A DNA stretch of 64,000 nt. Origin: Yponomeuta sedellus. Its lineage: Eukaryota; Arthropoda; Insecta; Lepidoptera; Yponomeutidae. The DNA lies in assembly GCA_934045075.1 (NCBI GenBank), contig OW203731.1, forward strand, positions 16,941,570 to 17,005,569, given 5' to 3'. Below, piece by piece: positions 10,361 through 20,293 of the stretch. Numbering within the stretch: position 1 is the first letter of the stretch; each line of letters begins with the position of its first letter. The notes beneath the pieces were generated by a model. It did not search any database and was not told where the DNA came from. It saw only the letters and a program-made list of their open reading frames with translations. A program made the translations under genes and the position numbers.

Positions 10361-13300
10361 TTACATGCTTGAATTCCAGACATCATTGTCATCTAAATAA
10401 TCCTTAATATTATAGTAGCTCTTTTGGCACAAAGTGTACTTTACACATTTTTTGAACCGCGCTTCAGTCAAACTTAATATATCTTCAGGGATTTTATTGT
10501 AGAAGCGTATACAATGCCCCATGAAGGATGTATTAACTTTTGCCAGCCTAAATCTTGGGATCAAAAGTTTATTATACTATTTTTATTTTAATGCACTAAC
10601 CCGTGCTAAGGAACAAATTTAAAAACCTAATTAGAGGCTAAAAATTTCACCCATGCCGGGATTCGAACCCGCAACCTCTGGCTATCCGTGCCAGCGCTCT
10701 ACCAATTGAGCCAATGGGCGACTCACGGCATCAGTGAAATTTCAAACCTCTTTACACTATTTAGTATAATAATGTGGGTACAGTGATATCGTTCCGATGT
10801 AAAACCTAACTGCAAAGTAGGTAGTCGGGGCTGTAAGTAATGCAATTTGCTTAAGTCAGATGTCGCTGCCTGTACGTAATACAGAGAATAGTGTAAAGAG
10901 GTTTGAAATTTCACTGATGCCGTGAGTCGCCCATTGGCTCAATTGGTAGAGCGCTGGCACGGATAGCCAGAGGTTGCGGGTTCGAATCCCGGCATGGGTG
11001 AAATTTTTAGCCTCTAATTAGGTTTTCAAAAGTTTATGTTTATTTCTAGTATTTACATTATGTTGGCTACCTGCAGTTTTAAAGTTGCTAATATTTTTCC
11101 TGACATACATAATATTTTCATAGATATACTGACTGGCAACTGTCAGGATGTTTGTTTCTTTAAAGAATTCTCTTAACGAGTCTCTACTGCCTAGCTTATA
11201 GATGAATCTGATCGCTCTTTTCTGCAAGACGAAGATGGTCTCAATGTCCGCTGCCCGTCCCCACAGTAGTATGCCGTAGGACATGATACTATGGAAGTAA
11301 CTAAAATAAACGAGCCTGGCAGTTGCGACGTCAGTTAGTTCCCTAATTCTTTTAACAGCATATGCTGCAGAGCTAAGCCTATTTGCCAATTTTTCTATAT
11401 GAGGACCCCATTGAAGCTTTGCATCAATTGTGATACCTAAAAATACAGTTTCTTCGACAAGGTCTAGTTTGTCCCTTCCCAATATAACTTTGCTGTCAAC
11501 TACTTTGACATTTGGTAGAGTGAACTTTATACATTTTGTCTTTTTTGAATTTAACAATAAGTTATTAGACGTAAACCAGTTTAGTACCTGAGAGAGAGCA
11601 GCATTAGTATTGTCAAGGTCATCTTCTTGTCTCTTAATTTTGAAAATAAGTGACGTGTCATCTGCAAATAGTACTATCTCTGACATATTTTGAACCATGA
11701 ACGGCAAATCATTTACATATACGAGGAAGAGGAACGGCCCCAAAATCGATCCCTGTGGTACTCCTATCCTGACCTCTGACCCTGAAGATTTAGTTCTATT
11801 TATATCAGCTCTTTGAATTCTTCCTTCTAAATATGATGTCATAAGTTTTAGGCTATTCCCGTTTATACCATAGTGCTTTAATTTTAAAAGAAGTGTTTTA
11901 TGGTCAACGCAATCAAATGCTTTTGACAAGTCACAGAATACGCCTATAGCATCCTTGCGATCTTCCCATGCACTAAATATATGTTTAACTAACATGACGC
12001 CGGCGTCCGTTGTAGAGCGCCCTTGCGTAAAGCCGAATTGCTGACCATGGAGAAGTTGATAGTCATTGAAGTGTGTAAGCAGTTGACCTAGAACTATCTT
12101 CTCGAATATTTTACTCAAAACGGGTAGAACCGAGACTGGTCTGAAATTTGAAGGATCTTGCTTATCACCACTTTTAAATAAAGGAACGAGCCTACTATAT
12201 TTCATTAGATCTGGGAATATACCCTCATCTAGACATTTGTTAAAGATTCTGGCTAAATAGGGTGCTAGGGTGTCGATTACTGAGCTAACTACTGTTACTG
12301 ACATACCCCACAAATCTTCAGTTTTTTTAAGCTTTAGCTTTTTAAACGATTTAATCACGGTATGAGCTTCAATATAATCAAACGAAAAATCGTGATCGCA
12401 TAGGGGGACATTGTCTTTCAAAATAGTTTCTGCAAGAGCTGGAGAAGAGTCTAAAGGAGCTGTCGTTATAATTGGAACATTTGTAAAGAACTGTTCAAAA
12501 GCCGCAGCAATGTCTTCATTTGAGGTTATTAATTTATTATTTATTTTAAGTGCAAATTCGCGATCTCCCAATTTGGATTTACCAGTTTCCTTATTTATAA
12601 TAGCCCAAATTGTTTTAGATTTATTAGAAGATTGAAGGATTTTTGATTTTATATACTCGCATTTTGCTTTGTGGCAGACGGCCTTAAATAATTTTGAATA
12701 TAGTTTTACATACTGTATAAAACTGGGGTTGTATGTATATGTTTTTTTCTCATACAGTGAATAAAGTGTGTCCCTACTTTTTCGGATGCCGGCAGTGGCC
12801 CATTCACTAAATTGTAATTTATTTTGTTTGCAGGATATCTGTTTTAATTTAAAAACTTTTTCAAAACTATCTGAAACAGCCTTGAAGAAATCTCGATAGA
12901 GAACATTAGCATCTTGAGTTTTATTTTTTTGAATAGGTAATCTTTTTTTTAAGTCAAGTTTAAACAATTCTAGTTTTTTATTTGTTATCACCCTGCAGAG
13001 TACATCTTGCTCTATTTTTTTTAAATCTGCTTTAAAATGTACAATTTGACCACTGTGGTCTGATTTAAGACAATTCACTGTAGAATAATGGGAAAATTCA
13101 CAGTCACAGTATACGTTGTCAAGGCAGGTGGCGGTGGTTTCGGTAATCCTGGTGGGCTCTAAGAAAATATTCATCAAATTAAAAGACTTAAAAATAAGTT
13201 TTAATTTAGCACTCGAAGGGGAATCTACAAGCAGGTTTACATTAAAATCACCACAGACTATAACCTTCTTATTATTACTGCAGGCTACTTTTAATACATC

Positions 13301-13665
13301 CTCTAATACAGATTCGAATACACTGTAATCACTGGTGGGGGGCCTGTATACGCTTACTACAATGTGTGACGATAATTCAACACAAGATAGTTCAATTATT
13401 TTTTCAACAGAAAGCCTGCAAATATCTTTCCTTTCTTTAAATTTTAAACCATCCTTTACTAGTATTAAAGATCCCCCATGCAATGCTAACTTTCTATTGT
13501 AGCAACTGGCTAACTGATAATTATGTACAGAAAAATTCATATGAGATTCTAATAGCCAGTGCTCCGTAACACAAAGTATGTCAATCTCATGTTGCTCTAA
13601 GAACAATTCTAACTCTAGTAGCTTTCCAGAAAAACCACCCTGTATGTTCTGATTAGCTAAAGTGA
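10361..13665 (-). CDS. Kiri-like ORF2: endonuclease-reverse transcriptase (interrupted by insertion)
   Basis: The frame is open from ITLANQNIQGG (about 13,660; the annotated Met is 13,606) to 11,018 and continues at 10,564-10,361. It encodes an EEP endonuclease (CVTEHWL, VVSVYRPPTSDY, VCGDFNVNLL, SDHSGQI) and a full RT (FRPVSVLPVLSKIFEK, GFTQGRSTTDAG, CDLSKAFDCVDHKTLL, GVPQGSILGPFLF, active site FADDTSLIF), then the conserved C-terminal domain (ENIMYVRKN, PRFRLAKVNTSF). The gap is the twin-tRNA element. Removing it with one copy of its 11-bp duplication puts both parts in one frame with no other stop that I can see. ORF1 ends a few bases upstream in another frame, an overlapping arrangement. 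Confidence 0.85.
10648..10719 (-). other. tRNA-like unit (pseudo-tRNA)
   Basis: The cloverleaf can be drawn by eye: D arm GCTC/GAGC, anticodon stem CTGGC/GCCAG and a perfect T arm around TTCGAAT. The seven-base loop ACGGATA has C instead of T at position 33, and the acceptor stem has a G-U pair and a mismatch. Box A- and box B-like sequences (GGCTCAATTGGTAGAGC; GGTTCGAATCC) could act as a pol III promoter. Anticodon assignment (GGA by position) is not trustworthy. It is probably a tRNA-derived promoter rather than a working tRNA. Confidence 0.6.
10929..11000 (+). other. tRNA-like unit (pseudo-tRNA), inverted partner
   Basis: Exact inverted partner of 10,648-10,719 as far as I compared, with the same C33 and acceptor-stem defects. 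The two units point away from the spacer, toward the two ends of the element. Confidence 0.6.
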
Positions 13666-13671
13666 TTTTTT

Positions 13672-13986
13672 TTAAGAGGGGCTTTTCTGTGGTCTGCGCT
13701 GACAGTTTAAATCAGCAGTCAAGCTTAACTTATTTATGTTAGGTTTTTTTAAAGCCTCTGAGTACAGAGGTTTACTAGTAGAACTTTTTCTACAGTTTTT
13801 ATTTACTAATGGTACCTGTTTTATTGTCGTAACAATAATAGGGTCATAAATATTGAATGCCAACAATTTGGCAATCTGTCGTTTTGAACGAAGGGGCACA
13901 TACATTGTGTCCCTAGTCAATATAAAATTTCGAATAAAGTTATTCGTATCAAAATAAAAAACTTGATCTCTATGACCAAATGTCAT
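13672..13986 (-). pseudogene. Kiri-like ORF1, C-terminal fragment
   Basis: A 104-codon frame directly upstream of ORF2 and overlapping its start. It contains a hydrophobic/aromatic stretch (FYFDTNNFIRNFILTR, RSKRQIAKLLAFNIYDP) and a basic Ser/Lys-rich tail. It is the end of ORF1 of the same LINE by position and orientation. The N-terminal part is missing because the element is truncated near 14,010. No zinc knuckle is visible in the retained part. Confidence 0.55.
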
Positions 13987-14018
13987 GTTATATAACAGAC
14001 GGTTAAGTTTACCTGGTA

Positions 14019-14482
14019 GGGTACAACGAGCTTAGAGTGAGGAGGGATCTCGCGTTGGTTTCCTTTGTGCATAAAGTGCTCGAGGGCAGGATTAGCAATC
14101 CGGAGGTACTGGGTGCCTTAAATCTGTGTGTACCGGACGGGTACGTGGGGGCCGCCGCCGGCCGCCGCTGCTGCACGTGCCGCGCGCGCGCACCAACCTG
14201 CTGGCTCACGCGCCGCTGACACGCGCTTGCCGCATTTTGAACATTATATCGGAACAGGGTGACTTATTCCATGTTGCTCTGAGTGAATTCAAGAGAATAG
14301 CACTGTTTGTTTTATGTTATTAGGACAATTTATGTTAATAATCCTTATGGGGATGTTATTAGAGATAAGATTAGATAAGAGACAAGTTAAATATTTTGAT
14401 GTAGCATACCATTCGCATTAGGTGAACCCTGTAATGAAAGGTATTTTATGGAAAAATAAATAAATAAATAAAAATAAAAATA
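14019..14482 (+). pseudogene. 3' end of a non-LTR retrotransposon (RT C-terminus, 3' UTR, A-rich tail)
   Basis: Plus-strand frames 14,022-14,219 and 14,126-14,323 together give the C-terminal end common to lepidopteran LINE ORF2 proteins: LRVRRDLALVSFVHKVLEG, then TNLLAHAPLTRACRILN and ISEQGDLFHVALSEF, ending in a stop at 14,323. A frameshift lies in a GC-rich run near 14,150. The 3' UTR ends in AAATAAATAAATAAAAAT at ~14,454-14,482, a typical A-rich tail. It is heavily 5'-truncated and meets the minus-strand Kiri-like LINE head to head. Confidence 0.75.
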
Positions 14483-14967
14483 CATTGTAGAATGTACTAC
14501 ATAGTACACGTATAAATAAATCTCGAGTATGTAACGTCGTAGTATAATTTAGGATAATAGAATAGTAAATTTTATGCAACCGCTAAAAGGTCTCAAGGGA
14601 CAAAAACTATTTATTCTGACTCATCCTGGGAAAGTTTCGTTGACTACCCATTACGAGTGAGATAACCAGGATGACCATGTCATACCAATTATGACGACGA
14701 GCGTTGAGCTGATATCTTAACAGAGAAATGTGGTAAAAGTCCCCAGTGGCACTGGGACTTTTTCCGGAATATAATGATCGCTTCTATTGATCGGCGCGAG
14801 GTCCTAATGGCTTAGTTGTAAGAGCATGCTGGCTGAAATGACTAAATATGTCTAAACAGGAATTATACATGAATAATTTAATCAATCCGTAGTTAGTTTA
14901 TAAAAGACGCATTTAAATCGAGTTTTAACGGCGGAATAACTTCGGTAGAAAATGATTCATGACGATT
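14483..14967. other. Flank of the BEL insertion, nothing recognised
   Basis: No coding signal. A stretch at ~14,735-14,770 pairs locally (AGTCCCCAGTGGCACTGGGACT), a short hairpin. The last bases CTAGC (14,968-14,972) are the target duplication of the BEL element. Confidence 0.5.
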
Positions 14968-14972
14968 CTAGC

Positions 14973-15295
14973 TGTAAGCGGTGCAGGTGCTCGGCAAAGG
15001 AAAAGCTCAACAACGGTCACGAAAACTTATAATTTCGAAAAAACGGACACAACGATATGACACTTGTATGAGACCGGTAGATACGTGTGTCGCGTGCGGT
15101 TAGAGGAAAACAACTGCCGACGACGTTCAAAAAATACCAGTCGCTACTAACTTCTCGCTGCATCACGCGTATCTACCTTCAAATTTGGCCTTAAAACTAA
15201 ACGTGTACATTTTGTAAAGTACCGCATCAAATATACGGCGGTAAAACTAAACCAAATCAAAAAACCCAAAAACCCATTTGAGCACGTCGCTAACA
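14973..15295 (-). repeat. 3' LTR of the nested BEL element
   Basis: Direct repeat of 27,450-27,772. The C-terminal end of the pol frame (to 15,147) runs into this LTR. Confidence 0.9.
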
Positions 15296-16193
15296 CGCCC
15301 CACCCCAGTGCTGGCTCAGCACTCATAAACCACAGGGATTCTAGCGACGCACGCCGCCGACCGGCGCACAGTACGGCGACCAGCCTGACCCAACCGTCCC
15401 TACCTGGGAACACTTGCTGCACGACTGCCTTTGGCCACACGTTGCGCGGTAACCCGGGGTCCACGATTAGCACTAGGTCTCCTACCTGAAGGGGTCGTTG
15501 CTCCATGTTCCACTTTCTTCTTGGAAGCAGCTCCGGCAGGTACTCCTTCACCCACCTCTGCCAAAACAGGTCGGCCAACCTCTGACTCTTGCGCCACTGC
15601 TTGCGCAGGTGCCTAAAGTAGGTTCGTTAGGAGAAGAGAGTAGAAGAAAGTGGTACGGAGTTAGGGCTTCGTCGCAGGCTGGTTCCACTGATACGTGGGT
15701 CAGCGGACGGCTGTTGAAGATTTTCTCCACCTCCGCCATGAGGGTGCTGAGAACTTCATCTTTCGGCGCGCTTTCCTTCAGAATAACGCCTAAAATTCTT
15801 TTAATATTGCGGATTAACCGCTCAGTCAACCGTCCAGGTTTGTATTCGGCTGGTTTGTTCTATGCCCAAGCCTTTCCTTATAACAGACAGTTCCGCGCCG
15901 AAACTGTCTTCTTGCGCCCGCCGCATCAGTAGACACTCCGCTTGCCTCATTAACTCCGAGTCATATGTTGTACGCTTACGACACTTATCTAAAAACTTAA
16001 GTACAATAAACGTACTTCGCAAGAGACGTAACCAGGAGGAGAAGCGTTCAGGATCCGGGACCGGCAGGTAAGTAGCAGGCATGTCAGTAACTAAGTTAAT
16101 AACTTCCACTTTCTCCACAGGAGCAGCACTCGCAGGGTCAATGACAGCCCGTGGCCACGATGACTTATCATGAAGTAAAAAGGTAGGTCCCAT
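15147..16193 (-). pseudogene. BEL integrase region with core deleted
   Basis: Frame 16,193-15,822 is the linker before integrase (GPTFLLHDKSSWP, FSSWLRLLRSTFIVLKFL). It then jumps to ERLIRNIKRILGVIL in frame 15,829-15,548, which is the region just after the catalytic Glu of BEL integrases, followed by EKIFNSRPLTHVS and LTPYHFLL. The HHCC finger and the D-D part of the catalytic core are absent, so roughly 250 residues are missing compared with the intact element at 56.6-63 kb. Frame 15,578-15,147 gives the C-terminal domain (FWQRWVKEYLPEL, VGDLVLIVDPGLPRNVWP) and runs on into the LTR. Confidence 0.85.
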
Positions 16194-16442
16194 TAATCAT
16201 TCGTTTTTAAAAGCAGCGTCGTCTTAAGATTCGCGCGTTGCTATATCTGCAACATTTAACTTTGTAGGTACGTACCGCCATTCACAGCTGCGAGTGAGCT
16301 CGTCTATCTCCCCTAACCGGTTCGCTACGAACGTCTTATAGTTGCGCGCATCATTGTTTATCCAGTGCAGGACGGTTGTCGAGTCGCTCCAATAGAACCG
16401 CCGCTGTACTACTAGCCTGTGTTCCTTTATGATGCTCTCCGC

Positions 16443-18006
16443 TTACTTTGCCGCTAGAAGCGCGGCCTGTAGCTCCAGGCGGGGCACAGTTAAAGGTTTA
16501 ACTGGTGCGACTCTGCACTTACTAGCTATAAAGGCAACGAATATTTTGTCATTACATTCCCAACGCCAATAAGCCACTGCACACATTGCCTTTGTTGATG
16601 CGTCGCAAAATATGTGTAATTGTAAATTATCATACGTGCTCGTAGCGCATGTGGATGTCGCCGCTGTAGCGGTCATGACCTCAGACATTTCGTAGCGATC
16701 AGGCGTAGCCTCTCGTAGACGCTCGTAGCACTGGTAGCTGACGCTCGGTGTTCTGTCTCCCTCGCACCTATGGGACTCAAATAGCGTCGTGGTATGCGCA
16801 CTTGATGCATTTGTATTAAAAGATTAATCCATTCACACCACTTAGTATAAATATTGTTTGGAATACTCTCGTCCCAACCAATATTTAACTGCCAGAGAGC
16901 CTGTAACATTATTTTACCTTGTATGGTGAATGGACACAGGAAGCTAACACGTCAAATATCGACATAATCACGCGCAGCATGATTCTCTTCGTCGGTACTT
17001 GCTTACCGCTAATTATGTCGCCAGGTATACGTTTTAGAGATAAATCAAAACCAAACTCGTCGGCCGCCGGGTACCAGATGAGGCCGAGTGTACGCTCACC
17101 TTCGTACTGGCGATCCAATTTAAAACTTATAGCGGCGCACCCTAAGGTTTCTTTTGGCACGCTGTCTAGCACCGCTTCGCTGTTACTTGTCCAGTTGCAC
17201 ATTTGGAATCCGCCCTGTTTGTGGATAAAACTTACATTTTTTACCATTTCTATGGCCGCGGCTTCGTCCGGCAAACTGTCCAAGTAATCGTCCATGTAGT
17301 GCTGCTCGCAGATAGTGGCAACCGCGGCGGGCATTGTGGACTGTGCGTTCCTGTTCTTTACGTACTGGGCTACGAAAGGGGAACAATTGGCGCCAAAAAT
17401 TAACGATGTCATGGCGTACGTTTTAACTGGCTGCTTACAGTCAGTCCTCCACAAGAACCTAAGTGCGTCTTGATCCTCGGGGCGTATTTTGATTCTCAGG
17501 AACATGTCCTTTAAATCCCCGGCCACAGCTTACCTGTGCTCCCTGAACCGTAACACAATGCCGAACAAGGACGCGAGTAGGTCGGGCCCCTGAAATAGGT
17601 AATCGTTCAAAGACGACCCCTCACTCTTTGCAGCCGCATCGAATACAAGACGGAGTTTCTTCTTGTTGAGGTTATCTACCCCGAAATGGGGAAGGTAGAA
17701 GGTGTGGGGAGGCGCAGGCAGAGAGTTGTCGACTTCCCGGGCAAAATCATTTTCGAATAAATGATTAACTCGGCTCACATACCTTCGAGTGTAGGCTCTT
17801 TCTGCCGCCATCTTCCTTTCGACCCCTTTTAGCCTAGTTAACGCGTTAGAGTGGCTGTCGGGCATCACGCTGTTCTCGTCTAGCCACGGCAGACCGACTT
17901 GCCACCTGCCGCCGACCAGCGTCGCCGTGCGCTCCAGCTGGGCTAGCGCGCGGACATCGTCGCTGTTTTGACGAGGCTTGCTACTCACACCAAAGGAGTC
18001 AATCAA
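16443..18006 (-). pseudogene. BEL reverse transcriptase and RNase H, broken
   Basis: The frame 18,006-17,530 has FYLPHFGVDN and LRLVFDAAAKSEGSSLNDYL. An in-frame TAA at ~17,528 precedes VAGDLKDMFLRIKI. Frame 17,526-16,909 carries the catalytic block as QHYMDDYLDSL (about 17,290). A shift near 16,909 leads to LWQLNIGWDESIPN. Another near 16,690 leads to the RNase H block LHIFCDASTKAMCAVAYWR and VPRLELQAALLA, ending at a stop at 16,443. Beyond it, to about 16,200, the remaining RNase H is only traceable in pieces. The enzyme would make cDNA from element RNA. Confidence 0.85.
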
Positions 18007-18411
18007 AAAGGATCGCCTTGTTCGTGAAGATCACGCAGCGCGTCGCCGTGAGTGCCCGCACTGGGCGGAGGCGGCGGCGCGCCATGCGCCGTGGTTAGCA
18101 AACTCGCGTGCGCCGCCAGGGTGCGGGCACAGTGCGGCGGGCGCACGACTCCGTGCACACACCAGCCTAGGGGAGTTCGTGTAGCGATCGGCTCATTGGG
18201 TTTACCTACGCACATTTCTAGTGGCAGCAATAAATGATAATTGTCTTGCCCGATAAGAACTTTAGGTGTAGAGGAAGTTAAGTTAGACGACAAACAATCT
18301 TTTATCTTATGTAAGTGGGCATACTGATTAAAATCAATAATACATGGGTTCTGCTCAGGCAGTTTTAAATTATCTGCACTACAAGGGTGCGCCAAAGTTA
18401 ACCGAAGATTC
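18003..18411 (-). pseudogene. BEL pol segment between protease and RT
   Basis: The frame continues from the left edge of the TIR-like insertion as NLRLTLAHPC and runs to 18,003, with VLIGQDNYHLLLPLEMCVG and TPLGWCVHG, both standard blocks of BEL polyproteins before the RT. A frameshift at about 18,005 leads to the next frame. Confidence 0.8.
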
Positions 18412-18415
18412 CTAC

Positions 18416-19757
18416 CTCGATGATTGTAACTCCGAAAATTTTATTACTACAATTTTTCATCTTAACAATCACTATTAATAACTACTCTGTTCCGAATGTT
18501 ATTAATTCCGAATCATCCAACTTCATAATGTCGGTAACAATAAACATCTTTTGTACTACTATTTGTTTTCCGATATTTTCTCAAAATAACTGTTTTTTAC
18601 ACTATTATTCGAAATCATATATTTGTTAGTAGAATTGTTTTTATTCTAAAATTTTTAATTATATAGGTACCTACATTCATTTTGTGAACTTATTAATTAT
18701 TGGTCAGGTCGTCACACCATCTCCGCCTTGGTCTGCCTCGTCGTCGGTAGCCATCGCACGGGACCCAATCGGTGACGATTTTCGCCCACCTTTCCGGCTC
18801 CATACGTCTGACATGGCCAGCCCAGCTCCACTTGAGCTTAGCGGTCGCAACTCCAACGTCAGTGATCTTGGTTTTGGCGCGCAGCATGGTGTTCCGGACT
18901 TTATCAATCCTTTTTACACCAAGCATGCTGCGCTCCATTGCCCTTTGGCAAACCTTGAGTTTGGACTTCTGATGTTCAGTCAAAGACCAGGTCTGAGCAC
19001 CGTAGGTTAGGATGGGCAGGATGCACATGTCAACCAGCTTACGCTTCAAGGCAAGCGGAAGCTCACCTTTCATCAGATCCTTCATAGACCAGTAGCTCTT
19101 CCAGGCGTTGTCGATACGACGATCGATCTCCTTGTCTTGCCTGTTTTCGAAGGAGACTATCTGGCCTAGGTAAGTGTACTCGCTGACGTATTGTATTTCC
19201 TGCCCATCTACCTCGACCCTACTTTTTGTGCTGTTAGTCATATACTGAGTCTTCGATCTGTTCATCCTCAGTCCAACCTCAAGGCTCGCGTCACTGAGAT
19301 CTTGCAACATATGTTGGAGTTCAAGAGCTGTAGAAGCAAACAAGACAATGTCATCGGCAAAACGAAGGTTAGTTAGCCTTTTGCTGCCACCAACATCAAT
19401 GCCTTTACTAGCCCATGGACCCGACAATGTCTTGAATATCTCTTCCAACGTACTGGTAAATAGCTTTGGAGATAGATACAAATAAGAATTATAACTTATC
19501 GATAATATGAGTAACAATATTATGAAAAACATGTTTATGAATGACAACACTAAGGAGTTTAGATTAGTTTAGTAGTAATATTAGTAATAAAAAAAATCGG
19601 AAACCAGAGTGTTATGATCTTCGTCGGTAGTACTAGAAATTGTATGAACGAAAAAATTAGGAACCAAAATTTTCGGAAGAGTGATCATTCGGAGGACAAA
19701 TCGTTAGTAAGACCATTTTCGGAAGTTAGACTTTAGTTGAGCCAATATGGACCCGCA
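18416..19757. mobile_element. Putative TIR-like element with 4-bp duplication CTAC
   Basis: This 1,342-bp insertion interrupts the BEL frame. CTAC occurs at 18,412-18,415 and at 19,758-19,761. Removing the insert with one CTAC restores the BEL reading frame. The two ends share diverged inverted blocks (left TAACTCCGAAAATTTTATTAC; right, inverted, TAACTTCCGAAAATGG and CTTACTAAC). Both flanks carry repeated TTCCGAA and TTTCCGAT motifs in inverted orientation. Terminal bases themselves do not match well. The superfamily is unknown. Confidence 0.6.
18710..19480 (-). pseudogene. RTE-clade reverse transcriptase fragment
   Basis: Minus-strand frame with the end of an RTE-type RT: LTNLRFADDIVLFA (active site FADD), GLRMNRSKTQYMTN, YTYLGQIVS, and the C-terminal domain ILPILTYGAQTW, KLKWSWAGHVRRM and GRPRRRWCDDL. 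The N-terminal half of RT and the endonuclease are missing, and the C-terminus stops short of the usual end. Both ends are truncated, and the fragment sits inside the putative TIR-like element, so it was captured or inserted and trimmed. The first ~25 residues of the open frame (hydrophobic) belong to flanking DNA. Confidence 0.85.
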
Positions 19758-19966
19758 CTACGAACGTTAATGTTAAAAACATCATTACTATTTTTACCAG
19801 ATACATTCATAGATATAACAGTCCATGTACACACTAAATCGCTATCGCTCCACGCTCCGCTTACGCGCATAGTCTCAGTGCACCCGCGCAGGACGGCGCG
19901 GGCGGCGAGCGCTCCGCTCACGAGTGTTATAGTCGACCCGTCATCCAATAACGCAGTTGTAGATAT
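19758..19966 (-). pseudogene. BEL aspartic protease segment between two insertions
   Basis: Directly left of the gypsy insertion the BEL frame resumes with LLDDGSTITLV, the catalytic Asp motif of BEL proteases (family form LDxGS). It continues to NINVRS, where the TIR-like insertion begins. Joining across the gypsy element with one copy of AATAC keeps the frame. Joining across the TIR-like element with one copy of CTAC also keeps it. The protease would process the polyprotein. Confidence 0.85.
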
Positions 19967-19971
19967 AATAC

Positions 19972-20268
19972 TGTAGGGACTCTGAACGCTGAGTCAACAT
20001 TTGGAGCAACAAAGTAACGTAGCGCAACGATCACGCGCGGACGTCTGTGTCTGGCTAGTCGTTCCCCCGAACCCTTTTGAGGCAGTCGCCTCCGAAACCT
20101 TTTAGAGTACCGTAGTTTAAAACGTAAAACCTAAGATTGTGTGTAACCTCCTGTGTAAACCATTGTACGTGTACTAAATTGAATACAGACTTTTCACCTT
20201 TAAATCGCAATCTTCTGATATATTTATTTATGATCAACACATCCACATTAAACCCTAGTAACCCCCAA
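19972..20268 (+). repeat. 5' LTR of the gypsy element
   Basis: 297 bp. By hand alignment it has about 14 substitutions and one 1-base indel against the 3' LTR (about 5%). The 3' boundary is set from the matching ends of the two LTRs and the AATAC duplication. Confidence 0.88.
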
Positions 20269-20270
20269 AG

Positions 20271-20288
20271 TGGTGACCCCGACGTGAT
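20271..20288 (+). promoter_or_regulatory. Primer binding site, tRNA-Trp type
   Basis: TGGTGACCCCGACGTGAT lies two bases after the LTR. It is the complement of CCA plus the acceptor and T-stem end of insect tRNA-Trp as I know it. Confidence 0.8.
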
Positions 20289-20293
20289 CGAAA

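Larger units (their letters stand above)
10572..11025 (-). mobile_element. Twin-tRNA inverted element, copy 1
   Basis: This 454-bp insertion has two tRNA-like units in opposite orientation (minus 10,648-10,719; plus 10,929-11,000) separated by ~210 bp. It is flanked by the 11-bp direct repeat TCAAAAGTTTA (10,561-10,571 and 11,026-11,036). The uninterrupted site exists in the paralogous LINE near 46,175-46,190. The left end, read on the minus strand, is A-rich (AAAATAAAAATAGTATAA) and flush with the duplication. The right end lacks the matching extension seen in copy 2. Duplication length and the fixed A-rich end suggest RNA-mediated insertion. Confidence 0.8.
10146..14010 (-). mobile_element. 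Kiri/L2B-like LINE, 5'-truncated, with nested insertion
   Basis: The element runs leftward from a truncated ORF1 (about 14,010) through a long ORF2 to a 3' UTR that ends in a pentanucleotide tail (10,146-10,182). The twin-tRNA element at 10,572-11,025 is inserted in it. Copies of its 3' end recur at 38,950-39,117, 44,990-45,135 and 45,823-46,170, all sharing the TTTTTTGTCCATTTTT-type block before the tail. Clade assignment (Kiri/L2B within the CR1-L2-Jockey superclade) comes from general resemblance and is tentative. Confidence 0.75.

Noticed and set aside
10648..11000. A pair of functional tRNA genes
   Set aside because: C at position 33, defects in the acceptor stem, and repetition within a mobile unit argue for tRNA-derived promoters instead.
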